Below the pieces are notes generated by a model that had not been told where the DNA came from, made no database searches, and was given only the letters and a program-made list of their open reading frames with translations. Below, in pieces: positions 18,145-26,492 of a stretch of DNA of 45,984 nucleotides. A program made the translations under genes and the position numbers. Source of the stretch: Clostridiaceae bacterium UBA5444 (GTDB taxonomy: Bacteria > Bacillota > Clostridia > Clostridiales > Oxobacteraceae); contig DIRE01000063.1 of NCBI GenBank assembly GCA_002426575.1, positions 32,401 through 78,384 of the forward strand, written 5' to 3'. Positions within the stretch are counted from its first letter, which is position 1. Each line of letters begins with the position of its first letter.

Positions 18145-18232
18145 CCATATACTGACTATATTCCAAATATTTGGACATTTACATGGATTAATTTATCACA
18201 AATATGGTATAATGTTACATGTTTGTGACATA
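18145..18232. promoter_or_regulatory. Second relic of the araC divergent promoter, in front of the M6 protease gene
   Basis: About 75 bases align with 25474-25548: TATAxTGAxTATATT, then AAATATT, an ATGGAxTxATTTAT block and ATGGTATAATGT at the right end. On the plus strand the TATAAT box would have served araC; the minus side faces the M6 protease start 130 bases away. The stretch 18013-18144 shows no gene and no clear homology to the other copies. Confidence 0.65.
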
Positions 18233-18342
18233 ATGGGTAGTAGTATTGAGCATATAATAAACGAAATGGGCAATATTGATTTGAACGTTTATTGGTAGAA
18301 GTGGAAAAGCGTACTCTAGGCCATCATTATAGCCTAGCAATA
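18233..18342 (+). pseudogene. Decayed 5' end of an araC-type regulator gene
   Basis: From ATG 18233 the frame reads MGSSIEHIINEMGNIDLNVYW and then stops. The intact regulator at 25564 starts MDNIVEHIINERNGLDLNVYH. Nucleotide similarity continues past the stop, through GGAAAA, GTACTC, GGCCATCATTATAGCC, to about 18336 and then ends at a terminator. Only about 35 of some 284 codons remain, with several stops. Confidence 0.85.
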
Positions 18343-18396
18343 AAAAAAAATCTTAAATCGCTGCCCCCCTAGCTAAGGGAACGGCGATTTAAGATT
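18341..18396 (-). terminator. Terminator of the second sugar-importer/glycosidase operon
   Basis: AATCTTAAATCGC (18349-18361) pairs perfectly with 18384-18396, and the minus strand continues with nine T residues. It lies about 85 bases downstream of the glycosidase stop at 18481. Confidence 0.92.
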
Positions 18397-18480
18397 CTTT
18401 GCATAACGAAAAATAATTTACGTATTAGGGAGATGCTTTCACATCTCCCTTAATATTTTTCATAGCCATTGTATTATAAT

Positions 18481-20244
18481 TTAATTATCTTCCAATTCTA
18501 TTATTATAACACCTGACTTTTTTATATTTAATTTAATTAGTCCAGTTTTATAATCCACCTGCTCACATAGTATTAAGTTACCACGGCAATCATACTGTGA
18601 CATTTTACCTCTTATATCCTCTTCTATAACAAGATATATTTCCTCTGTCATTGCACCATTTACTATTATTAGTTTTTTAGGTATGTTAACCCCTGTTTTT
18701 ATATACATATCATCATACAAAGCAATGATACGTTTATCGTCATTCTCGGCCACAACAACAGGATACATTGCCTCAGGTGATGCTGGCATTAATTTTCCTT
18801 GTAATAGTACATCCCTATTATCTATCCAGAAGGAAGTCCAGAATTTAGTCACTTCCATATGCTCTTTTGACAACTTATCAAGTCTCATTGAAAACTGCGG
18901 GACTGAAAAAAGTATATTTATAAACTGCGATGCTACGCTCTCTGCAGTATCATTATTCGACCACATAAGCATATCAGAGTGCACGGCAGTATCTCCCGAA
19001 AGAAGCCTTAAGTCTATTGTCTCAATCCTGTTTGTAACTGGATCATTTGGACAATCTGAAGCCCTAAACATATTTCCATACTTTCTCATACACGGTCCTA
19101 TATACCTTTGCCTAAATTCAATCATTATATCGGGTTTCAGCTTTTTAAGTCTTTCCATTACACTGCTAAGGAGTAAATCCACTGCCTCCTGAACTGATTC
19201 CGTATCCCTTCTATTGTCTATCTCAAGAGCCTTTGTACATGCTCCCCTTAAATCGAACTGGTCTACAAAATCCAGTTTTAGTCCATCAATATTCCAGTTT
19301 AAAACTGCTGATTCATATATGTTTATCAGATATTCTCTAACCTCAGGGTACCTTGGATCTAGTACCCCTGCTCCCAAATAATCAATATTATATAAAACCT
19401 TATCACTAAACCTTTCCCATGCTTTTGATTTAAACCCAACAAACGGTACGCTGTACCAGATCATATATTTCATGCCAATTTCATGAACCTTTTTTACATG
19501 CCCCTGCATATCTTTAAATTTATTGCTGCAAATCTCCCAATCGCCACAAAATGCATATCCCCTGTTATTATCATCCGTCTGCCAGCCATCATCAACTATA
19601 ATCGTTTTATAGCCAAGCTCTTTTGCAGCTTTGCACTGCTCTTCTATTTCATAATCCTTAAGGTTTTGGTGAAAGCTATACCATGTCGAGTACATAGGCA
19701 TTTCAGCATATTCAGGTACATGAGATGGTTTATAGCTGCCCAAGGTTTCATACCACTTTGATGCATCGTTTATTGCCTCGTAATATGGTACATTTCTGCA
19801 GTCTATCCTTATGGTTCCCTCATAATGCTTCTGTTTTTTAGAAGGCTCAGTGAAGAGCGTAATCTTACATCTAATTTCCCCCGTTTCTTCCTTTACACCC
19901 ATATTAAATAGAACGCTATTTAAAGCATCAGAATAAGAAACTGAAAGTCTGTTTCTTTTATCTCCACTGTAAAATACTACAACAGGAGCATTTACAGTGC
20001 CTTTAAAAGATATATTCCCCATCCAATCCACTGGAAGGCTCATATTCCTCCCAGAGCCTGGATGCCAGAATGATTGTATATCGATTATGTCATGATACCA
20101 TATAATATCAACCGGAGAAAAAGCAATTTCATCATCACAATTGATATCCAGCTTAACATATAGTATCCCGTCTATTTCATTGGTGCTTATATCAACTTTT
20201 AAACTATCATCTTTTATGACTTCAAAATCACAAGGCTGTTTCAT
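18481..20244 (-). CDS. GH36-like alpha-galactosidase
   Basis: 587 residues without signal peptide, so cytoplasmic. An N-terminal beta domain (~1-170) precedes a TIM barrel. Family marks are IIVDDGWQTDDN near residue 213, MIWYSVPF, IDGLKLDFVDQFD with the probable nucleophile D325, and FRASDCPNDPVTNR with the probable acid/base D397. Substrates of GH36 are alpha-galactosides, but the family also holds alpha-N-acetylgalactosaminidases, so the exact sugar is open. It is the last gene of the solute-binding-protein, permease, permease, glycosidase, glycosidase operon and probably trims oligosaccharides brought in by that importer. GGAGG precedes the ATG. Confidence 0.85.
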   Translation of the reverse strand: MKQPCDFEVIKDDSLKVDISTNEIDGILYVKLDINCDDEIAFSPVDIIWYHDIIDIQSFWHPGSGRNMSLPVDWMGNISFKGTVNAPVVVFYSGDKRNRLSVSYSDALNSVLFNMGVKEETGEIRCKITLFTEPSKKQKHYEGTIRIDCRNVPYYEAINDASKWYETLGSYKPSHVPEYAEMPMYSTWYSFHQNLKDYEIEEQCKAAKELGYKTIIVDDGWQTDDNNRGYAFCGDWEICSNKFKDMQGHVKKVHEIGMKYMIWYSVPFVGFKSKAWERFSDKVLYNIDYLGAGVLDPRYPEVREYLINIYESAVLNWNIDGLKLDFVDQFDLRGACTKALEIDNRRDTESVQEAVDLLLSSVMERLKKLKPDIMIEFRQRYIGPCMRKYGNMFRASDCPNDPVTNRIETIDLRLLSGDTAVHSDMLMWSNNDTAESVASQFINILFSVPQFSMRLDKLSKEHMEVTKFWTSFWIDNRDVLLQGKLMPASPEAMYPVVVAENDDKRIIALYDDMYIKTGVNIPKKLIIVNGAMTEEIYLVIEEDIRGKMSQYDCRGNLILCEQVDYKTGLIKLNIKKSGVIIIELEDN

Positions 20245-20330
20245 ATTGACCTCCGCTCCGCTGCTACTTATGCAGCATAAATTATGTTAAATACAAATAT
20301 AGTAAAAGCAAGGCTAATAAGCTTATTTCA

Positions 20331-21731
20331 CTATATATTTATTTTTGCAGTATACCTTTCATTAGTATCAACTTCGACCCCTGAATATGAATAGGTTTGG
20401 CCGTCTTGTTTAGTTTCCCACTTAGCCTTAACCTCTGTATCATTTACTAGAATAGTATCTACTTTTCCCTTAAACATTGCCCTCCACGTAATAGGGGTAC
20501 CCGTTATATTTATAAATGAAGTTTCATAGACTCCCTTATGCTTTACAGTTATTTCATTACCTAGTACAGGCAAGTTTTTTATCTCTGTCCAATCCACATC
20601 GCAAGTCAACCTTCCTGTTGTTTCGACAAGCCTATTTTTAGCATCTGGTTTAATACCCATCATGCCTGTTGCTATACTTCCAATTACAGCATAGGACACC
20701 TCAGGATATTCCCTTCTTTTAAGTGCTGGATCTATAAGTTTCATGAGATACTTATAGGCTTCGTCGGAGCATCCATACCTATATAAAATCTCGGGAAAAT
20801 ATGACATTGACTCAACATTTGTACCTTTGCAGCTTATAACAGATTTCAAAGCTTTTTTAATCTTATGGCTGCCTTCTGCTATCCCAAAATATAAAGGCAT
20901 GGAAGATGCAGTGTTAAAATCATCATCGCACCCTTTAGGGATATAAAATTCTCCATCTAAGCAGGTAAAGCCATAGTAACTTTGTCTATCATCACTCCAC
21001 CACTTTGAATTGAACATATCTTTAAGATTTTCTGCCTTTTCTTCATATATCTTAGATTTTTGAACATCCCCATTAAGCTTCAATATTGTTGCATAAGCCA
21101 TAAAGCCTGCATATTGGGCACAGATCATATCATGACCTACAAAATTATCTATTGTTCCTACACAGTCCTCCATGTAAGAAGCAATCCCTCTGTAATTTAC
21201 TGGACCTTTATGCTCCATAATGCCATCATTGTTTATATCCCATGCTTTAATATAGTCTTCTACTGTACGTTCATAAAAGTTTAAAAACACGTCACTATTA
21301 ATATAGTCCCTATCCCCGGTCCATTGGTACTGCCTATAGCAGCAATCAAGAATGTCAAAATTTGCAGGTAGGTTATACCAAAAGTCTTCATCGCTTTTAT
21401 AGTCAACAGGTGCTGGAGAATCAAACTTATTTATTTCCCAATAACTACACCAATCTCTTTTTTCACTTATATTTTGTGCAAACTTTTCTAACATGTTTTT
21501 GTTGAATTTATAAAGTCCAAGCACTTGGGCTCCTGTACTCTGGTGGGCTACATCACGCATGCAAAATGCATAACGACTTGGAAGTGATGCCTCATACCAA
21601 TCACCAACAGTATCTCCCGTGAAAACATATTTTAGAGCTTGACTCTTTGCCCAGTAAAAACCTTCATTGAGTTTTATATTAGAAGAATCAAATTCAACTT
21701 TACTGTTTATTGTCTCACTGCTTTCAAGCAT
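20331..21731 (-). CDS. Six-hairpin (alpha/alpha)6-barrel glycosidase, family uncertain
   Basis: 466 residues, no signal peptide. Several segments have the look of an (alpha/alpha)6 glycosidase: LPSRYAFCMRDVAHQSTGAQVLG (a substrate-binding MRD loop), DWCSYWEINKFDSPAPVDY, WDINNDGIMEH, FVGHDMICAQYAGFMAYATIL, and SYFPEILYRYGCSDEAYKYLMKL. The C-terminal ~80 residues form a beta-rich cap. Acidic residues in MRD, EINKFDSP and NDGIMEH are catalytic candidates. I cannot assign a CAZy family with confidence. Position between the importer permeases and the GH36 enzyme argues for a joint glycoside-degrading role. AGGGAAAGG precedes the ATG. Confidence 0.7.
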   Translation of the reverse strand: MLESSETINSKVEFDSSNIKLNEGFYWAKSQALKYVFTGDTVGDWYEASLPSRYAFCMRDVAHQSTGAQVLGLYKFNKNMLEKFAQNISEKRDWCSYWEINKFDSPAPVDYKSDEDFWYNLPANFDILDCCYRQYQWTGDRDYINSDVFLNFYERTVEDYIKAWDINNDGIMEHKGPVNYRGIASYMEDCVGTIDNFVGHDMICAQYAGFMAYATILKLNGDVQKSKIYEEKAENLKDMFNSKWWSDDRQSYYGFTCLDGEFYIPKGCDDDFNTASSMPLYFGIAEGSHKIKKALKSVISCKGTNVESMSYFPEILYRYGCSDEAYKYLMKLIDPALKRREYPEVSYAVIGSIATGMMGIKPDAKNRLVETTGRLTCDVDWTEIKNLPVLGNEITVKHKGVYETSFINITGTPITWRAMFKGKVDTILVNDTEVKAKWETKQDGQTYSYSGVEVDTNERYTAKINI

Positions 21732-21758
21732 ATACCTTTCCCTCCATACTGAAAATGA

Positions 21759-22655
21759 CTACTCCTTCACGGCTCCTACTCTCATTCCATGTATAAAGAA
21801 ATTCTGGAAAAATGGGTATATTATAATTATTGGAGCTGTTACTACTACCGTGGCAGCAGCACGCACTGTTACTGGGGAAAGCTCGCTGTATTTTGAATGC
21901 AGCAGCTGCTGATCCCTTATTCCTGTTATTGCTTCCACTTCAAGTAATAGTCGTTTTAAATATACCTGGAGGGTGTCAAACTGACCTGATGGGTTATATA
22001 TCATACAATCAAACCATGAATTCCAATGGCCAACAGCAACAAATATACATACTGCAGCAATAACAGGGGTGGCCATGGGCATTGCAATTTTAAAGAATAC
22101 TGTTAGTTCTGAGGCACCATCTATTCTTGCTGATTCAAATATGGCTTCCGGTATATCCTGCATATAGGCCCCAATAAGAAGCATGTAGTATGGGGCTAGA
22201 AGGCCTGGTATCCAATATACATTAAATGAGTTTGTCATGTGCAGCCTTACCATTAATAAGTAAAATGGTATCAGCCCTCCTCCAAAGTACATTGTAAAAA
22301 CAAATAGCTTCCTCATGAACCTTCTTCCTGAAAACCACTTTATAGTAATTACATAAGCTAATAAAGATGTACAAAATACACATGTAATTGTACCAACAAT
22401 AACCCTTAATACTGACATAATAGTAACCTTCAATAGTTTTACATCTTCAAAAATATATTTATAGGCAGACGTTGAAAACTTTCTTGGGAAGAAGTATATT
22501 CCGCCTTTTACTGCATCCGTGCTATCGTTAAACGATACTGCAAGTTGGTTAATAAATGGGTAAACCATTATAAATATAACCATCAACATCAAAATAATAT
22601 TAATAAAATCAAATATTCTACTACCTATACTTTTCCTATAATAATCTTGATCCAT
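21759..22655 (-). CDS. ABC sugar importer permease (LplC/YtcP-like)
   Basis: 298 residues, six membrane spans, beginning IFDFINIILMLMVIFIMVYPF. The EAA loop is PEAIFESARIDGASELTVFFKIAMPM. Sequence such as LAVSFNDSTDAVKGGIYFFPRKFS is typical of the LplC/YtcP subgroup, which imports oligo- or polysaccharide fragments. GAGGTGAT lies before the ATG. It is 42 bases downstream of its partner permease. Confidence 0.92.
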   Translation of the reverse strand: MDQDYYRKSIGSRIFDFINIILMLMVIFIMVYPFINQLAVSFNDSTDAVKGGIYFFPRKFSTSAYKYIFEDVKLLKVTIMSVLRVIVGTITCVFCTSLLAYVITIKWFSGRRFMRKLFVFTMYFGGGLIPFYLLMVRLHMTNSFNVYWIPGLLAPYYMLLIGAYMQDIPEAIFESARIDGASELTVFFKIAMPMATPVIAAVCIFVAVGHWNSWFDCMIYNPSGQFDTLQVYLKRLLLEVEAITGIRDQQLLHSKYSELSPVTVRAAATVVVTAPIIIIYPFFQNFFIHGMRVGAVKE

Positions 22656-22697
22656 AAAATCACCTCATCAATTTATATAAAGAGATAACTTTCTTTT

Positions 22698-23648
22698 TTA
22701 TATAACAGTAACATCAAAGAATTTCTTAACTGCTTTATTTACCAAAAGTACTAGTGCAAAACTTATTACAGATTTAAAAATGCCAACAGCTGCAGCATAA
22801 GAATAGTTACCCATCTGTATGCCATAACGGTATGAATAAGTATCAATAACATCCCAATACTCTCTAGTCTGTGGTGCGCCTAGCAATAGCTGCTGCTCAA
22901 AGCCTGCATTCAATATTCCTCCAAGGCCTAAAACAAACAAAAGTCCAATGGTATTTCTAATACCTGGTAAGGTAATATGCCATACCATTCCAAATCGTCC
23001 TAAACCGTCTACTGCCCCGGCATCGTATAATTCGCTATCAATACCAGCTATAGCAGACAAATATATAATTGATGACCATCCAACTTCCTTCCATATATTA
23101 GCAGAGGTTAGAATTGTCCAGAAATACTTTCCTTCTCCTAAAAACGAAATAGGGTTGTCTATCTTTCCCATCTTTAAGAGTATCTCATTTAATAACCCAT
23201 CTGTACTTAGAAATGAGAAAAGTAAGCTTGCAGTAACAACCCATGAAACAAAGTGAGGCAAATAAGATATTGTCTGTACTGTTTTTTTGAAATGCTTATT
23301 TTTAATTTCATTTATTAACAAGGCAAGTATAATTGGTGCAGGAAAGCCAAATAATATTCCAAGACCACTTATTGATAAAGTGTTTCTTAATACCATTTTA
23401 AAGTCAGGGCTTTCAAAAAACTGTCTGAAATACTTCAAGCCCACGAACTTGCACTCAAATATGCTTTTGCCTGGTATGTAGCGCACAAATGCCATTAAGT
23501 TACCATACATAGGATAATAGCAGAATATTAACACCCATATTATCATGGGTATACATATAAGCCATACTTCTTTTTCTTTTATAAAGGTTCTCTTAGCCTT
23601 TTGAAATTTGGTTTCAGTTTTTTTAGTCTGAGTAGTTAATTCAGCCAT
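22698..23648 (-). CDS. ABC sugar importer permease (LplB-like)
   Basis: 316 residues, six membrane spans, with a cytoplasmic N-terminus (KFQKAKRTFIKEKEVWL) and the subgroup-typical CIPMIIWVLIFCYYPMYGN opening helix. The EAA region is ELYDAGAVDGLGRFGMVWHITLPG. It forms the heterodimeric channel with the gene downstream. No ATPase is encoded in the operon, so a shared ATPase elsewhere is expected. Confidence 0.92.
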   Translation of the reverse strand: MAELTTQTKKTETKFQKAKRTFIKEKEVWLICIPMIIWVLIFCYYPMYGNLMAFVRYIPGKSIFECKFVGLKYFRQFFESPDFKMVLRNTLSISGLGILFGFPAPIILALLINEIKNKHFKKTVQTISYLPHFVSWVVTASLLFSFLSTDGLLNEILLKMGKIDNPISFLGEGKYFWTILTSANIWKEVGWSSIIYLSAIAGIDSELYDAGAVDGLGRFGMVWHITLPGIRNTIGLLFVLGLGGILNAGFEQQLLLGAPQTREYWDVIDTYSYRYGIQMGNYSYAAAVGIFKSVISFALVLLVNKAVKKFFDVTVI

Positions 23649-23681
23649 TATATTCCTCCATTCTCAACAATGTATATACTT

Positions 23682-23721
23682 TATTAATAGAGAAGGCAAA
23701 TTCTTGCCTTCTCTATTAATA
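23682..23721 (-). other. Intercistronic hairpin between solute-binding protein and permease genes
   Basis: A perfect 18-base-pair stem, 23682-23699 with 23704-23721, has a 4-base loop. It begins 3 bases after the solute-binding-protein stop and lacks a T-run on the minus strand. It parallels the hairpin at 7227 in the other importer and probably stabilises the upstream message. Confidence 0.7.
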
Positions 23722-23724
23722 TTT

Positions 23725-25377
23725 TTACTTTGATAACTTTTCAAGGTTCTTTTTATATTCTTTGCTGATATACTCTTGAACTTCATTTACTCCTGCTTTG
23801 TCAAGCATACTCTTTAGCTGCTCATAGTTCTTGTCAAATTCCCCTTCAGTCTTACTTAACACTGCTTTTGCCCAATATGTTTGAGCTGTATCATAAACCT
23901 GCTGCATCTTAACCTTTATAGGATCATCAAATTCAGGGAAGATCTGGTCAAGTGCTGAACTATCATAAATAGTATCCTTTAAATTATCATTCATTAGTTT
24001 TTTCCATTTTGCATCATTGTTAAAGCACTGGTCAATCCATGCATTTGCACTTTCATCATCACTCATAACACCCTGTGGGTGACAGAACCAAAATTGATTC
24101 GGTCCTAGTAGATAATGTGCATCATAGTCATATGTTCCATTAATTATTCCATCCTTTGCCTTTTCACTATAGCTCCACTTTCCATCTTGGAAGTTCCAAT
24201 TGGAATTTTCCTCGTTTGGTATTCCCCATGCCATAAGCCTTGTACCAGTTGGAGTTATATTAAAGTTAAAGAATCTCATTAAGTCTTCTGGGTTTTTGCA
24301 CTTATCTGTTATAACCGTATAGCCCCATCCTGTTGTATCCTTTGGTGAAAGATATGCTGCAGGGGCATTAGCTGCCTTTATCTTAACCTGTACGTATCTT
24401 TGCTCTTCTTTCCAGTCTTTATTTTCTTTCTGCCAGATTTCGTGGCCAGCATTCCAGCTTTCCCACCATCCTCCTATATGTCCTGCTATCCTCTCTCCTG
24501 CAAACTTTGCCTTCCACTCATCATACTTATTTGAGAATGCGTCAGGATCGAGCATCCCATCTCTATAAACCTGATTGTAAAACTTAGTAAACTCTAACCC
24601 CTCTGGTGTATTAATCCAGTGCGTAAGGTTATGATCTGCATCTTCCTTGTACCCTTCTTTTAATCCCCATATACCTGCTACAGTATCTATTGAACAGTTT
24701 TCATTCCATGAAAGAGCATATACCTTTTCACCTTTTGCATTCTTTGGATGAGCTGCTACCATCTGCTTTAATATTTCATAATATTCTTCTGGTGTTTCAA
24801 ACTTTGGAGATCCCATCTGCTGATACCAGTCCCAACGTATATGAGCACTAGTATCTGGTATTGGGAGCATTCCCCATCCATAAGGAAGTCCATAAATTTT
24901 TTTGTCATCATCTAAATATCTTCCATAATCTTTGCCAAGTTCCTTTTTTATATCTTTGCCAACTTTATCAACATAAGGAGTTAAATCTATTATCTTACCC
25001 TGCTCTTTCCACTTGTCCACATCTGTTTTGGACATATTAGTAATAACTTCTGGATACTCACCTGATGACAGCATCAAGTTTAGTCTTTCGTCTCCGTCTG
25101 TATCATACACTATTTTGTCAATCTTTACGTTAAAATTATCCAGCATATACTTCTGCATCTGTGCGCTGTTCTTTTTTGCCTTATCAGGATTGCCTTTTCC
25201 CTTTACGTAGTAAGAAAACTCAGTTGTGTTAACTGGTATATCCCACCCATATTCATTTTTACCTTTACTCTCTGGCGGAGTATCATCAACTTGCACAACC
25301 TCTTCTTTACCGCATCCCGTAAATAAACCTGCAATAATACATGCCACCGTTAAAACACACAATAACCTCTTTTTCAT
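23725..25377 (-). CDS. Sugar-binding lipoprotein of the second ABC importer (LplA/YtcQ-like)
   Basis: 550 residues. The lipoprotein signal ends in LFTGC with C22 lipidated. Long solute-binding proteins of 500-560 residues are typical partners of LplB/LplC permeases and bind complex oligosaccharides. Aromatic residues are abundant (YGWGMLP, GGWWESWNAGHEIW, NQFWFCHPQG), as expected for a sugar cleft. AGGGGGA precedes the ATG. Transcribed divergently from the AraC regulator. Confidence 0.93.
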   Translation of the reverse strand: MKKRLLCVLTVACIIAGLFTGCGKEEVVQVDDTPPESKGKNEYGWDIPVNTTEFSYYVKGKGNPDKAKKNSAQMQKYMLDNFNVKIDKIVYDTDGDERLNLMLSSGEYPEVITNMSKTDVDKWKEQGKIIDLTPYVDKVGKDIKKELGKDYGRYLDDDKKIYGLPYGWGMLPIPDTSAHIRWDWYQQMGSPKFETPEEYYEILKQMVAAHPKNAKGEKVYALSWNENCSIDTVAGIWGLKEGYKEDADHNLTHWINTPEGLEFTKFYNQVYRDGMLDPDAFSNKYDEWKAKFAGERIAGHIGGWWESWNAGHEIWQKENKDWKEEQRYVQVKIKAANAPAAYLSPKDTTGWGYTVITDKCKNPEDLMRFFNFNITPTGTRLMAWGIPNEENSNWNFQDGKWSYSEKAKDGIINGTYDYDAHYLLGPNQFWFCHPQGVMSDDESANAWIDQCFNNDAKWKKLMNDNLKDTIYDSSALDQIFPEFDDPIKVKMQQVYDTAQTYWAKAVLSKTEGEFDKNYEQLKSMLDKAGVNEVQEYISKEYKKNLEKLSK

Positions 25378-25563
25378 TGCATTTCCCCCTTTTAATTAAT
25401 ATTAAAATACTAATTTCATATGCAATTACTTGTTGCTAAATGAAGTCAGTGCTACCTTTATTACCCATGCTGTCTATATATTGATTATATTATAAATATT
25501 CTGGTATTTGAATGGAGTTATTTATTACAAACATGGTATAATGTAATATAAGGGGAGAATATT
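25378..25563. promoter_or_regulatory. Divergent promoter region between the solute-binding-protein operon and araC
   Basis: 186 bases. A TATAAT box in ATGGTATAATGTAAT (about 25534-25548) faces araC, and AAGGGGAG is the araC ribosome site. A second AT-rich box, TATAAT read on the minus strand near 25488-25496, could serve the importer. Two diverged copies of this region lie at 8588 and 18145. The shared 75-base block is the best candidate for AraC operator sites. Confidence 0.65.
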
Positions 25564-26418
25564 ATGGACAATATTGTTGAACATATAATAAACGAAAGAA
25601 ACGGTCTTGATTTAAATGTTTATCATGTTGGAATGGAAAAATGTACTCCAGGTCATCATTATGGCCCAGCCGTGAGAAATCATTATCTGATTCATTATGT
25701 ACAAAAAGGCCAAGGTACTTTTTATGTTGGAAATAAGTCGTACAGTCTTTCAAAAGATCAGGGTTTTCTTATCTGCCCTGATACTATAACATATTATGAA
25801 GCCAGTAGTTCTAATCCTTGGGAGTATATGTGGGTAGGTTTTAATGGCTTCAAGGCAGAGTCATATTTAAAATATGCAAACATAACCCAAGAAAACCCAA
25901 CCTTTGTATATGATAAGGACAGAGCCCTAGAAGAATGCATGAGCAACATGATTGCTGCATGCAAATACAAAAAGTCAAACGAGATAAGGCTTAAAGGTCT
26001 AATCCATATCTTCCTATCTGAACTTATAGATAATTCTAATATTAATGGTGTTGAACAAAAGTATCCTAAGGATATTTATATAAGGAAAGCAGTTGAATAT
26101 ATTACTAATAATTATGCTAGGAATATAACTGTAAGAGACATTGCAGATTATCTGTGTATTAGCAGAAATTACTTTTGCAGTATTTTTAAAAAAGCCATTG
26201 GAAAGCCTTCTCAGGAATATCTAATACAATATAGAATGGATAAAGCATGCGAATATATGTACAATAACGATTTGTCCATTAGCGATATTTCCCACTCAGT
26301 GGGGTACGAGGATCCTTTCACATTTTCTAAGGTATTTAAAAAAACAAAAGGGTTAAGTCCTAAACAATATAGGCAATGTCAGCAAAAGTCCATAGAGCCT
26401 AAAGAGGCACAAAAGTGA
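25564..26418 (+). CDS. AraC-family transcriptional regulator of sugar use
   Basis: 284 residues. The N-terminal ~150 residues form a cupin-like sugar-sensing domain (GHHYGPAVRNHYLIHYVQKGQGTF-like block). The C-terminal ~100 residues hold two helix-turn-helix motifs: ITVRDIADYLCISRNYFCSIFKK and LSISDISHSVGYEDPFTFSKVFKKTKG, the second being the conserved AraC signature, followed by PKQYR. It is divergent from the solute-binding-protein operon, so it is almost certainly its local activator. The importer's substrate or a breakdown product is the likely inducer. Strong AGGGGAG site. Stubs of two related genes in the window suggest it is the only survivor of three. Confidence 0.93.
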   Translation: MDNIVEHIINERNGLDLNVYHVGMEKCTPGHHYGPAVRNHYLIHYVQKGQGTFYVGNKSYSLSKDQGFLICPDTITYYEASSSNPWEYMWVGFNGFKAESYLKYANITQENPTFVYDKDRALEECMSNMIAACKYKKSNEIRLKGLIHIFLSELIDNSNINGVEQKYPKDIYIRKAVEYITNNYARNITVRDIADYLCISRNYFCSIFKKAIGKPSQEYLIQYRMDKACEYMYNNDLSISDISHSVGYEDPFTFSKVFKKTKGLSPKQYRQCQQKSIEPKEAQK

Positions 26419-26445
26419 TACATCAAATACTAAATAGCATATTTT

Positions 26446-26492
26446 GCTATGGCACTATTTTTGTAAATAGTGCCATAGCTTTTATTTATTTT
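26446..26492 (+). terminator. Terminator of the AraC regulator gene
   Basis: GCTATGGCACTATTT (26446-26460) pairs perfectly with 26465-26479 around a 4-base loop, then TTTTATTTATTTT follows. The tail overlaps the 3' end of the convergent gcvPB gene, so the two transcripts meet here. Confidence 0.9.
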
